From Phoronis australis (lineage: Eukaryota > Phoronida > Phoronidae): a stretch of DNA of 64,000 bases. Below the pieces are notes generated by a model. The model was given only the letters and a program-made list of their open reading frames with translations, ran no database searches and was not told where the DNA came from. The stretch covers positions 344,441 through 408,440 of the forward strand of contig NMRA01000216.1 in the NCBI GenBank assembly GCA_002633005.1, in the 5' to 3' direction. How positions within the stretch are numbered: position 1 is the stretch's first letter; each line of letters begins with the position of its first letter. Both the position numbers and the translations under genes were made by a program. Positions 38,297-51,400 of this stretch are shown here, one piece after another.

Positions 38297-41200
38297 ATGG
38301 CGGCCGGTCCGATTGCGGAGCGGAACCAAGGTAAAATCTTGACTTCCTTCGTTCATTGTTGCATTTACTAACCATATAAAGTTGGGTTTAACAAGTAAAT
38401 TTCTGTGGAAACTTTTTGATGTTCAGTTTTGGTAATACACTCGTCAAATGTCAGTGCAGTGTGAGCGCAAATGAACACCCAACGACAACAGAACAACCGG
38501 CGAAATTTCATTGTCGCCAGGTGTTCTCTCACAGTCAAGTTTAACTCGTTCCAGTACAAATTTTGAATTTTACCGCGACATGTTTTCATCACCTGGGTAA
38601 TGATTGGGATAGATGGGTCCCTGATTTGATAACTGTTGTATAAGTATTCCTATCGCCTCGGCTTCACTAGCTAGGCTTTGCGAAGTACTCTCCAGTTAAA
38701 ACACAGCTACCCAACCCCAAGCCTGAATAAAACCCAATTTAGTTGCTCATCCCTGATGGCCTGATTGCATGCTGAAAGACTTCCAACAGCCTCCCGCTAG
38801 CAGTATAAATAAAACAAACATCCAGGGAAGCTTAAAGCTGACAAATCACAAGACACCCCAGAAAGATCAAAGACGGATGTAGCCAGCCAGCTAGCTGTAT
38901 GAAGACTACTGTCAAAATACAGCTAGGTACCGCTGTGTGTATTTCTTTCGTAGACCCCAAAATTGCACACAGCCAGGGTAGTTCTGCTCTATCATCTTGC
39001 CATGAAACCTGTATCAACATGTAGAGCTAAAGACCGGAAAGCGTGCATGCAAAATCTGGGAATCAACTGATACTCACCTTGCCTGTTACAGCCGTTTAAT
39101 TGAAAAACAATGCAATAAACGTCATTTTCTTGCGTAACTCTATGCCTTTTCTAACAATGAAAAGTATGTCGTCGTTTTGAAAACAGTACACTCGTGTCAC
39201 GCGCACGCGCCATTTCCTAAATTTTTGCGACAATTTCGCAGCAGCAAAATTTGTTCTGAAATTCGGTTTTTCGGTATCGAAATTCTAAAAACTTATAATG
39301 AAGTGAAACCAGTTCCAATAATTTGTTGTGACGTGTACGCAAGCTCGTGATAGAACAACAGCTGATTGAAGAATCGGCGAAAAAAGAAACTGGCTAATAG
39401 GTTACGCAATATTTCATAGCGCCGAAAGCCATCGCTAAAGATCACCCCACAACTTTAGCAGAAGAATAACAGTAGGACGTCATTTTTTCTAACACCGTTA
39501 ACTAATTTGGTTTACTCAAGGAAGACTAGTTTTTAATGACACTAATTTTGTGTTAGATTTTATCTTACCACTTTTTTACCCACATTGGTACAAAGCTGTT
39601 TATTTAGTATACAGCTTTGTACCAAGGCTAAAACGAATGATGTTGACGATTACAACAGAACCATTTATTCGCACTGAATAATGCCTGTTATTCAGTGGTA
39701 TAAGCTCATACTAGTAACTGGTTCTCAAGCCGGTTTCAAATCAAGAAACCGCCTATCCGACTATTACCCAATCATCATGTGTTTTTGATGCAGAAACTTT
39801 GAAATCCTAGGAGATTAATAGTTATTTCTTCTGCAAATCAAATGGATATTCATTATTTGCTACCATATTGGTTCCAAGTTAAGACTTTGCAGCAATTTTT
39901 ATATTAACCCTCACAATGGAATTTTGACTTCAAATATGTTCATGAGTTTTGTAATTGCCATCTAGTTTGAATTTTTGATAGTGCAGAACACTGATGAGGT
40001 ATAGAATAACTCACTTGTAAATGGCTGGTATCAAACCTGGGCCGAGTCAAATGTCCAAGCCGATCGGCAGTTGTTCATTGGCAAGTGACTTACTTAGGCT
40101 TATTAGACTGTGCGTCACATTCGGAACTAAAAATTCACAACACTCTTCTTGATCCTGAAGAGTAGGTGGTTCTGCTTTTTGGTAGAGTGCATAATTGACA
40201 TAACTTCCCTTGTATTTGCATCTTCAGGTAAAGGATTTCACCTTAGTTGGGTGCCACTATAGGACAATCCTCCAGTCTATGGCTGGTAGTGAATTCTGGC
40301 TGCCAGGATGTGGGTCAAGTGACCAAAACGATCGGCTAATTGGGAATTGCCTATTGGAAAGATATTTAGAAAGTTCTTTGTTTGAATATACGTCACACCT
40401 GGAACCGAAAATTCACATCAGAGGCATTGCGTGCCTAATAAGTATTGAATGCTATTGACGGAGTGACTAACAGAACGTTGCCAGTTACTGGAACTGACTG
40501 AACATTGTCTTGTTGTTTCAGATGCGACTGTGTATGTTGGTGGTTTGGACGAGAAAGTGTCAGAATCCATTCTATGGGAATTATTCTTGCAAGCAGGACC
40601 TGTTGGTATGTATTTGTCTGTTCAGGAATATTATGCATTTTTCCATTTGAAACATTTTAAATTAATTGGCATATTCCTGACATTTTGAATACTAGTATGC
40701 TTTAAAAATGCTGCATTTGCCTCACACACACACGCACACACACACACACACACATATATTTCTATGTACATTTTCATTAGCACTTAAAGATCAAATCCAG
40801 AGTTGTTTCCAAAAAGTCCATACTGCGTCCCTGTTAATGGTTATGTAAAATGACCTTTTACATGTGCATCACACATGTCAAATGTTGGGTAAATGTAGGC
40901 GTTACAGCTTGTTTTTTTCTCGCTTTGACTTTGGATCTTGCTGTGACTCCTATGCAAAAACTGTTCTGCCCAAAGGTGTCACTGCAAAGCAAATCTCTTG
41001 TAGCACCAGTTCAGTGTAATTACACGAAGACATATAGATAATGATGAAGATAATGAACAATCTACTTTATCGTAACATTATTCTCCCTTCTTGTCCTGAG
41101 TTAGATTTTATATCTTTAATCCCCTTATGCAGTAGAATCCTGTGTTAATTACTCGCATTGCAAATTTGACAGCAAGGCACTCTTTGCTAGTCGTTTACAA

Positions 41201-44200
41201 TATATGATATCTTATCCTACATATTACGTTCAAAACGTGTGAGTATTTTGCTAATAACGTATCTGTTCCAGTCAATGTACACATGCCTAAAGACAGAATC
41301 ACACAGTCACATCAGGGTTATGGCTTCATTGAGTTCTTGGGCGAAGAGGACGCGGATTACGCTATTAAAATTATGAACATGATCAAACTCTATGGCAAGC
41401 CTGTCCGAGTAAACAAGGTATGTTGAAGCTTTGGTGTGTATGTGTCTTTGGTGATGAAATTAAAAAGCACTGAACCACACTTTAATCTAAATGGACATTA
41501 GCGAAATGGTCGCCACAGAAAGTGATTGGATGAATTAAGGGTGATGAGTTATACATAATCACCTGCAGTCCTTCCTAGTCCATTGTCTTGTCTCTGGTAT
41601 GTCATTTGTGCTGGAACTGATTTTGAATTGAAATGAAAGACTGTTTAAAAAGATAGATGATGACCCAATTTCATACCAAGCTTGTGTCTGTAATATTAAC
41701 TTTCTTTGAAGTGTTGATGTAGTAACAACATTTCTAAAGACTATGGATGTATTTACTAAGTATTGGGTGCACTGCTAGGTACCCGTGCTCATTATAAGAA
41801 TGCTGTAACACCAGTAGATTGTGCTCAAATGATCGACCGGAACGCTGTGTCATTGTAAATAGTCAAGGGGTTGGTTTAAATAAACAAGCATGTTTTAGAA
41901 ATGCTTTAATTTTTTTCTAAATACCAAAACACAGCTGAAGCAAGGAGTTATTGTTTGCTCATCAGGAGTTAGGTATAGACGATTGGAATGCTGATTTTGA
42001 ATTTTGAATATTTACCCTTAAAGTGTTCGTGAACTGTTGTTAAGTGTTATAGTTCTGGTGTTTATGCGAAGGGCTTAAGTAATTTGGTCCTCCATAGTTG
42101 TGTTGTTTTCTTCTGCCAGGCATCAGCACACCAGAAGAACTTGGACGTCGGGGCCAACATCTTCATCGGCAACCTTGACCCGGAGGTGGACGAGAAGTTG
42201 CTCTATGACACGTTCAGTGCTTTTGGTGTTATTCTACAGACACCTAAGGTAAGTGTTGTGTCTCACATTTACTGTGTTGGCTTTATGTTGCTTAATGGTG
42301 TATGTTATGAATAGTACCTCACTTGATGGTACTGTGATTTCCTCAAATACTTTTAGTATTCAGTGTTCACTGTAGACTCATTTAGTCGGATAGGATTTTC
42401 TCTTCTTCTTTATACAGGACTGTAAGGTAACTCAGAGGGCCATGTCTTCATTAGTCTTTTCAGGTGCAGCGTTGAAATTTTTATCATTCCGTTTTGTTGC
42501 CATTCAGATTATGCGTGACCCAGATACTGGTAATTCGAAGGGGTTTGCCTTCATCAACTTTGCCAGTTTTGATGCCTCCGACGCCGCCATCGAGGCCATG
42601 AACGGCCAGTATCTGTGCAACAGGCCAATCTCAATCTCATACGCATTCAAGAAAGACTCCAAGGGAGAGCGGCATGGTTCAGCAGCAGGTAGGTCCTAAA
42701 CTGCACTTGACTTCAGGTATGGCAGCGAGAGGTTGTCACAATGCCAGGATAAATGACTGGGCCCAAGACCACAAGTTTTGCTCGAATTTGGCTAATCCCA
42801 TCGCAGGGAATTTGAAACTTACTGAAAGTCTTCCACACGATTAGCCAATTTTCCAGTTGAGGTTCAAGTAAACTTTGATGAGCCTGTCAAGGGAGTTCAT
42901 GGTTCCCACTCTTCATGAACAACTTGTAAAATATGAAGTGCAGGAATAATTTTTGTGTATGAAAAGGGTAAAAACTCATAAAGAACTGGCATTTTGTGAG
43001 TGATGTCGTGTGTGCATTGAGTTCAGAAATTTCTCACGAAAAATGAAAATTATTTACTGGAAAACTCAAGAAATGAAATTGCGATGTGAGAGGGAATCTT
43101 GCTGTACCTTGTGTTGGAGTACACCCTTATTTTTGATACAGGATAAAATCTGTTGAAAAGTACTCCTGTGTCAGCCATTATACTTTCTTCTTGAGCCACC
43201 AGGTGGCTGAAGAGGTCACCTTCAATCTCTCATTTATAGTTTCTGTGGTAAATGTTAAATTATTAATTTGCAACCCATGGTGTTCTGAAGGAAATGATTC
43301 TTTGTGTTCTGTGTAACCAGTCATGCTGTGTATATGTCTGGTTGTAACCAATGACTTCTCTTGTACATGAAGAATGTATTTAGTTCAGAAAGAACCGCGT
43401 CCAAAACGCACTGTTTTATATAGAATTTTTGCTTTCTTCAATGTAATGTACATATTGTATATAATTTTGCTTTCATTTGTATCCATGAATTTATTCAAGC
43501 CACATTTGCTGTATTGCAGAGCGTTTGTTAGCTGCCCAGAACCCTCTATCTCAGGCAGACAGGCCCCATCAGTTATTCGCTGATGCTCCTCCCCCTCCTC
43601 CACAGCCATCAGCTTCAATAGCTCCGCCCCCTCCTCCTCCATCAAGTCAGGCTCCACCTCCCACGTCAGTTCCTCCACCAATTGGTAAGTGTGGTCAGTG
43701 GTTTGTAGTTTGTTATGTTTCGTTAATCGATTTAAGTCATCTTAATATACATTTGGTATTAAATTTAGTCGAACATTAATTGACATATTGCTCTAAGTAG
43801 CATTCCATTCTGATGACTTCTGATGCTATCTGAAGCATGTTCAGTAACCTATATATATTTGTTCAATTCATTTGCACTCCCTGTGAAGTTGAGAATTTAT
43901 GAAGAAAAAAATTGACTTCTGTCATGTTCAAGTAATTTCTTTCATTGTGACTTTCACACGACTGTATTCATTCAAAAAGTTGTGAAGTCTTTACTCTGCA
44001 TGTCATCTGTTGGTTTTATTATAATTTTCAGTGGGACCTCCTCCCGTGTCTACTCCAACCAACATCCCTCCCCCTCCCATTCCCCCTCCCATGAGACCCA
44101 TGCCTCCACCCCCTGGTATGCCTCCCCCGCCCATGCCTCACGGAGGTATGCCTCCATTCATGCCACCCCCATTTCCACCACCCAGACCACCGCCTCCCTC

Positions 44201-45737
44201 ACAAGAAGGCCCGCCTCCTCCCATGGAGGGTGGAGACCAGCCGCAGCAACAGCAGCAACAACAGCAGCCACCCCATCATCACGGCCCGCCCCCGGGAATG
44301 CCGCCTCCTCCGCGACCACCATTCATGGGAGGTAAGAACAAAGTCGGCGGATATCTTGCGGTAAAATATCACCATTTAGGATGAAACATGGTGAACAAGT
44401 GACATTTTATTTTGCCTCTTTTTATAAGATATTTAGCACAAAATTAACGCCTTTTCCATGTATAAATTCTGTTCCATAGCTACAACCAGACAATATTTTT
44501 TTTAAAAGTTTGGACATTCGTAACAATGTTGGACACCCTTGGCAAAAGGGCCAATTTTGGCAATTATATTTGTCTTAAATTGAAGATTTCACCATTATAG
44601 TGTTTTGATATTTAGCGGTCCATTCCAGTGCGACTATGAAATCAATGTTGACCAATTTCTGTCTTGGTATAGTATAATTTGACTGTCTGCTGAGAACCAT
44701 TCTTCACTTTGTGTGAATCTGAACTTACTGGAGTGCTCTCTGTCTGGTTGCAAGTTGTTCCCTCTTGGGTTCAGCTCTAAGGCATCCCGCTGCAGCCCAC
44801 TGGCTACATAGACTTGGTTCAGTTGATATCAACATCAGTGCTCATTGTACTATCTTAAACTTTGTATGAAAACTGTGAAAAAGTCACGGGAGAAGTATTC
44901 AAAAATGGTTGGAAAAGATGATCAGCACAGACAGAAATGGCAGATCATGAATTGAAAAAAATTGTCATTTTGAAATGATAACATGGTGGACAGTGCAGCA
45001 GAACTAAATGTCATGATTAATGTACCAAATGTTTTTATTATATAGTGGTCAAGTGTATTGTGACAGAATTGTTATTGTTTTGCGAAATCCCTGAAGTTCT
45101 TAATTTAATTTAATATGTTTCAGGACCTCCTGGCCCACCCCCTCCTGGCTGGCGGGGACCGCCCCCTCCAGGATGGAGAGGACCACCCCCAAGGGGTCCG
45201 CCTCCTCCACACTTTGGTAAGGTTTTCATGCAGGCGCTGTATTTTTTTCTACCTTTCACTTGGAATGGTGTTTTTTAACCAAGCCATTTATTTGAGTTTA
45301 TTTATCTGAGAAATGACAGTTGTAGCACTGCACTTTGGTGGTGGAATGTTGTTGCCCAAAATTGCTCATATGTGGTCTCATCTCCTGTTTCATGGGTAAC
45401 TTACTTTAAGCTAGGCACTAGTTCAGTTGTGTCTTCCTTTGTTTTTAGTTACAGAATTAACTCGCAAATCTCTTTGGTACTCTCAGTGGGTCCGTTGCCT
45501 GTTAGGTTACTGGAGCCGTCTTAAGTATGACTTTCTCTCATAATTGTGCTGCCTAAATGTGGCAGCAATGTCTTAAGTCTTGATAATAATACAAGTCGTT
45601 ATTTTATGATGCCAGTAACCCAGTCCTCTCTTCTGTCAACAGGTCGTCCTCCATTCCGAGGCCCTCCCCCACGGGGCATGAGGCCGCCGCCCCCACATCA
45701 CAGAGGACCCCGCCCACCACCACCTCCCAGACATTGA
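38297..45737 (+). CDS. SF3B4: Splicing factor 3B subunit 4, complete (408 residues)
   Basis: SF3B4 (SAP49) belongs to the SF3b part of the U2 snRNP and contacts pre-mRNA near the branch site, binding SF3B2. Exons: 38297-38330, 40522-40605, 41272-41417, 42120-42248, 42508-42688, 43520-43684, 44032-44331, 45124-45216, 45643-45737 (TGA). All junctions are GT-AG and the phases agree (1227 nt). It starts [20 protein letters not shown], almost the vertebrate N-terminus. RRM1 is about residues 13-91 (RNP2 VYVGGL, RNP1 GYGFIEF). RRM2 is about 100-179 (RNP2 IFIGNL, RNP1 KGFAFINF, then [18 protein letters not shown]). From about residue 205 to the end is a low-complexity Pro/Gly/Met tail with a run of eight Gln coded by mixed CAG and CAA codons, then RGPPPP-type repeats ending PPPPRH. 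The vertebrate protein is 424 residues. Identification is certain; the tail exon boundaries are confirmed by phase. Confidence 0.98.
38855..39405 (-). repeat. Right arm of the long imperfect inverted repeat around the ORC3/SF3B4 promoter
   Basis: The reverse complement of this arm reads, in order, AACAAATTATTGGAACTGG, TTTAGGAAATGGCG, GTACTGTTTTCAAAACGAC, AGATTTTGCATGCACGCT and AGCTAGCTGGCTGGCT, mirroring 37300-37885. It lies in SF3B4 intron 1. Confidence 0.8.
39519..39632 (+). repeat. Interspersed repeat, copy 2 (see 2327-2445)
   Basis: TTTTTAATGACACTAATTTT and AGCTTTGTAC match the copy at 2327-2445 in the same orientation. In SF3B4 intron 1. Confidence 0.75.
40723..40754. repeat. CA microsatellite
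   Basis: CA dinucleotide run interrupted by one CG, in SF3B4 intron 2. Confidence 0.95.
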
Positions 45738-46170
45738 TGATGGACGCACAACTGTCATGTGTAATACATGAACACAGAACAATGTATGTTACATGTGTGA
45801 AGGATGTGTATCACAGAATGCATGGAAACTGATCGGTGTTGTGATTGGTGAACAGACATCAGATCTAATGTCCGAAAGGCGAGGGTAGTGTATATATCAA
45901 GCCATCTGTGGAGATGTCCAGAAGAGCGAAGAATCGAAGGATTTTGATGACCATAGTTAATGGCGATTTAAAGACTGGTAGGCCAAATTCTGCCTGCTTG
46001 CCATGTGCTGGCAAAAATTCTTTGTAACTCTGTTGTCGGTTTCTTGTCGTGTTTGCATTGCCCACAATAACCTTTGACCTCAATGTAGATGCTTGAGTAG
46101 AGCTTCGCAACTCGATATATACTAGGTGGTGCAGTTAATGAAGAATTGATTTGATAATCTTCATAATCTG

Positions 46171-46176
46171 AATAAA
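46171..46176 (+). terminator. Putative SF3B4 polyadenylation signal
   Basis: AATAAA on the plus strand, 434 nt past the stop codon. A second candidate is at 46553. Assigned by position only. Confidence 0.5.
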
Positions 46177-46562
46177 TTTAGAAGAGGGAGCTGTTCATCA
46201 ACACGAAGGTGTTAGAGAGATAAGGATTCCATGTGACTACACAAATGCATGCATTTTTACTGGTAGGACCGTTAGTCATTTGCACCACCTTGTTAATTCC
46301 GAGTTCGTTATTAATCTTTGCTCTCAAAAATGTTTCAACTTTGTGTGTGGGCTGGTGTAATTGGGCTGAAGTCCATGTACTGTAGGGCGGGCGAGCAAAA
46401 GGTCAAGGTCGAAACCAATACACAATCATTTGGTCTACAGATATACGCCATTGCTTTAGTGGTCATTCACTAACTGTTGCTCTCGCTACAGTTTGATATC
46501 TTGAATTAGTCAAGCACCTAATTGAAATAGACAGCAAAGGACAACAATGTTTAATAAATAAT

Positions 46563-46568
46563 TTTATT
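46563..46568 (-). terminator. Putative RAP1GAP polyadenylation signal
   Basis: AATAAA on the minus strand (plus strand TTTATT), only a few bases from a plus-strand AATAAA at 46553-46558, so the two convergent genes may polyadenylate back to back. Confidence 0.45.
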
Positions 46569-48469
46569 CATTTCTTCACCAGTGTTGTGACAACAATTGA
46601 CAAACATGTATTCGATATTTAATCCCATGCAAGCCACAATGTACACATAAATAACAACAACAACCACCATAAATAAATATAAACATTTCTGATCCTAACA
46701 TTTCTTTGGTATCTTCACCATGATTTACATTACCATGGTTCACAAAGCTTATCCAACAAAAACAATGCGACTCTCATTTTAGATTTTGTCCAGTTATAGG
46801 TTTAGTGTTGAATAGTGCTGGACTTGACTGAAGCGACTAAACCACATAATACAAGTGCATCTATAATGCAGCATCTTGCTTGCGTTTCACAAGTATATAT
46901 GCAATCAACCATACAAGCCCAGCATGAGCAAAATGGCTGCCACTGAGAGGTGAGTGAATGCCCTGAGCACTCACAATGCTCAATAATCCTATGCATAAGA
47001 CACTAGAGAGTGACTTGTTTTCGAACACTCCAATATATACATTACAAGGACTCATGAGTGCTTGGGATGAGACATGTAAGGCAGGAATGAGCTGGCACAC
47101 CACTGGCAGTAATTACCATAATGGTGTGTTGTAACACAAAACTGTCTGTAGCTTGTAGTGAAATATAAAACCCAGTGTAACTATGGTGGGCACTGCTTCT
47201 CTGCGTTTGTTGGAATTATCCATCGAACATTCCGACATCGTCAACTAATCATTTCAGCGGCAGCCATTTTGCTAGTGCACCCTAGGTAGTGACCTCGTCT
47301 AACTCGGAAAAATCGCCTTAAGGAATGCACCCCCGACAGTGTGTACGCAGCTGGAGGAACGTTCTCGAACCTATGCACCAAACAACAAAACTAACTTTTG
47401 GCACATGTAAAAAAATCCTATGCTGAGCTGCCTTTGTACATTATGTACAGTCATTGCGTAATTATACATTATAAGAAGCCTCCATGACCTAAACAACAAG
47501 CACCTTTGGCACACATACTTGAGAAAGACCAACACCAATCACATGGTTCAGTCCTTAGCTTAGCTTACGCATTTACAGGCTACAAATCAAGACCATAACC
47601 TTTGACCCCGAATAAACGACCTATAGGTCAATAACCAAATACTGGAAAAGGCTAACAGGTAGTTCAAGCAAAATCCAAAAAAAATTTTGGGTCATATGCA
47701 TTAATAGCCATTGACAACAATAGTGTAATGAATACGTATACGTTTGCATTACAATCGATTCTGTTTAAAACATTTTACAACGGCACTGAAAAAGCGATCC
47801 AAAACAAACATTTCATGTGATACCATCCACAGAACTTGAGCAATCACTTCCAACCACTAAAAATAAATATTCTTCAAGCATGCCTACAATTGCCAACTGT
47901 TTTATCTCTATCACCATCTTGTTTCGATACAAAACATTCTCTCCTGCAACACAGAAATAGATTGCGATTGGTTCGTAACCAATGCTCAATACTTCAAGAA
48001 AATACCGTTGTATGCACATTAGAAACTGTCACATACACAGCTGAGGATAACACTAAGTCACAGTTCAATCAAGTTCAAATCAAACCCAGGTCCACCACAG
48101 TGTTATTGAACTGTGTTGTTTTAATACAAGATTGCACATGTTCTTATGCAATACAGCACATTGGATTACTGGCTTAGTTGCAGAAGCTGGTTAGACGAAA
48201 AATAATCAGCCTGAATAAAAAAGAGCTAAAAGGCTATTAATAACCATAAACAAACGGAAAATTTTTTTGAAAAATTGCGAAATGGAAAATCCAAGAACGT
48301 GACTGTTCAATGTCAGATTTTGCCTTTTGCCTGGAAATTAAAATCGAAACTCTTTTTAAGAAATCAATTAAGCACCAAATCTTAAAATCACCAGTCAATG
48401 GAGGCTGAACGTTGGGGCAAGAGTGACGCCTTACTACAGTACAAGCTGTGTCAAAGCACGTCCAATTGA

Positions 48470-51400
48470 TTACACTTGTTCACCGCAGCTCAAAACGGCT
48501 AACTGCCGCTTCAGTTTAGAGATCTCCTCCTGAGCATTCAAAAGTTCTCGCAATCGCTGCTGTTCCATTTCTTTTAATTTTTTTATCTCTTTCTGGTTCG
48601 ACTGCAACAAAAAGTCATGAATACCAGTATGTAATGAGTGTTGAGCTATACAAGTCAGTTTGGCTGAAAATAGTTACACATTACTCAGATACAGTAAACA
48701 TTCTCCAGTTAGGGACAGTGAAATATTAATTATTTTGCTCAAGGCCGGAGCTTGAACAAATTTTTGTAAGAAACAGATAATATTGGCTGTCCCAGATTTA
48801 ACAATTATGATAAAAAACCTAGGATCATTCATCTCAATGTTATGCACTATGGGAACCCATGAAAACGAGACTATTTTTGAACATTTTTGATGAACTGTCC
48901 AGTCTACTTTCATACCCTGTTAATACAAAACACATGGTCAAACCTCAGAAATATGAAGAATGACAAATCTGCCGTAACGTCCCAGTCTTCAGAATCCGAG
49001 AAAACTCAATTTCGAGTATTGGTTTAAATGCAAGCAATGGCAAAATGATTTTTTCGAATGACTTGAAGGTAAAAAATTTAGCAATAGGTTTAGTGTTAAA
49101 GATCGATTTCTGAATTCCTGTGTTGCTAAGATATTTAATATTTCACCAATTATTGTTTGATGCCAAAGGCATTTGCTGGCACCAATGCAACATAATCTTT
49201 TAAAGCAGCTAAACTCACATTTCATCAACAAAACTAACTTTTGATTTAGACCACGTAGCACGCAAAATTGGTCTCAAACTTATTCTTTGCTTAAGAAGTG
49301 ACCTTTGGTTTTGCAAACATTGACAGTAAGTTATTGCTAAAGACCACGCTCGACAAATAAAATGAACCACCACTGACAAGCGAACTTGTAGAACCTGGTC
49401 TCCAGTAAAAAACAAATGTTTCAAGCCCAGAAATCACATCTCTTTGACAAAGAAACAATTTGAAACCTATTTCATAGTTATAAGTGGACCAAATCAAAAG
49501 AGGCAGTGTGGCCTAGTGTAACAAGTGTTTGCTTCCTTAAGTCAAGGTCAAGGGTTCGAGTCTCACTGGGGCACACCGCTAAACCTTTGATTCAGGTCTC
49601 TTGCCCCTAAGCTCAGTTTTAACTAAAGCATAAAAATGGTGATCAGTGCAATGGGCTCACATGAGCGACCACTGTGCACGACTAGTACGTGTATCAGACC
49701 ACATGCGATTAATTTTTAATATCAAAAGTTGTTTTAAGGTGATGGAAGGCTGGTTTATAGACACTTTAAATATTAGGAATTGCGTCCTTGGAGAAGTTTG
49801 GTATAATTAAGTTTCACTTTACGCCCTTATTTGGTTTCAACAAAGGAATTCAAACTATGCACTTACCAAATTTTCCTTAACAAGACTGCGTTTTTCAGTT
49901 CGCAAAATGTAAATCTCAGAACTTTGTAAACCATCAACAGCGCGATCTTCTGTAAAATAGTAAAACATTGTATTGGTCAGATTTTCCATTTATCAAGTCA
50001 CATTTCTTAAAGGGGTATTTCCATTGGTACAGCTAGAATTTAAAACACGGGTGGCCAAACACATTTTTGGCGACAACGAACAAGAGGGGCAAAAAGTGAA
50101 AGGAGACTCAACCTCAGGAGACATCTTTTTTCAAACCCCAGAAGGACATGGCCCCAATTGTACTCCCCCTGGCTATGTCAGCGGGCATTTCCGTTCCTAC
50201 TTTTGTACTAAATATACAAATCAACTTTAACAAACTTTTTTCAAAAGGTTTTCACTCAAAATGATCTTATTAATAAACAATTCTTAAAAGGCATCACTTT
50301 TTATTCACCACCGAAAATGAACCATGTTATTCAAAGACACAAAACAATGACATTTCAAACCTAGCAACACCACGATGATCGATGATTTCCATTTCTAAAC
50401 TATCGTCCAGGGCATTCAATAAAACGGTTGACAACTCATTAGTTTTGGAAGGACTTGACAATCTGTCCAAAACTGGGCCATGCAAATCAATGTCATTTAA
50501 AACTAAAGCAATCTTTCTGAAACAGTTACCACTATAAAACCATTCGCTTAGTGACTTTCATTTTCAAACTACAGTTTTATTTTCTGAAAACAATGGTCCA
50601 AGATACATAATCACATTGTGAGAAATTTTCTATTATGAAATATGTCTATTCTCAGTTTCTTCGAAATTACGAGAAATGAACAAATGGTACACTTGCTTTT
50701 TAGTGAGAAATGACAAGTTGGTGTCCTTAATGTTCAAAATCACCAAAAAATTGTGCATAACAGGGCAAAACAATTCGGCAATTTCTCAATGTTTTGGATG
50801 GTCAAGTAGTCCTACACCCATTCCATACCCACCTTCTTCATCTGAGGGTCGGTGATGGCAGCCCTCGGTGAAACTGCGAGATTGTAAAATCCGTTTCTCT
50901 AGGCTGTGGCTGGGTGTCTCAGAGGATGACATGCTCTCCTGAAGAACGCAAAATAGTGTTACAGCTGATTAGAGAAACACCCTCATAGCAATATACAACC
51001 ACATTCTTTCAATGGTTTTCAAACTGAAGGCTCTATATTAAACTGGCATTTTGAGAATGTGTAGGACCCTAGAAAAATGTCCAACTCTGACTAGCTTTGG
51101 AACATCATATCTCAGGAACGGCAGGTTGGATTCATGTGAAACTTGTAGATACTATGTTTTATGTACTGTTCTACAAAACGGTGTTAGGAATTTCTTGTAT
51201 GATGCTCCGCCTTTGCATGAGAGGACATCAAAATGGACGACTTTAAAGACTTTTATGAAAAAGAAATTCAAAATTTGCATCAACCGAAAAATGAAATGAT
51301 CACTTAGAAAACTAAGTTTTTTGAGATTTTATCTTGAACATTTATACTATTAAATGAAATTTGGTCACATTATTGATGCCATTCGTTGGCTATGAATATA

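Larger units (their letters stand above)
45738..48469. other. Convergent interval between SF3B4 and RAP1GAP
   Basis: It contains the two 3' untranslated regions. AATAAA on the plus strand lies at 46171-46176 (434 nt after the SF3B4 stop) and again at 46553-46558; AATAAA on the minus strand lies at 46563-46568. A RAP1GAP 3' untranslated region of about 1.9 kb is implied if the latter is used. Small frames here (for example 47836-48177 plus) have no recognisable product. No further gene is supported. Confidence 0.6.

Noticed and set aside
43982-44335. Ser/His/Thr-rich 117-codon frame on the plus strand
   Set aside because: An out-of-frame reading of the SF3B4 proline-rich exon 44032-44331.
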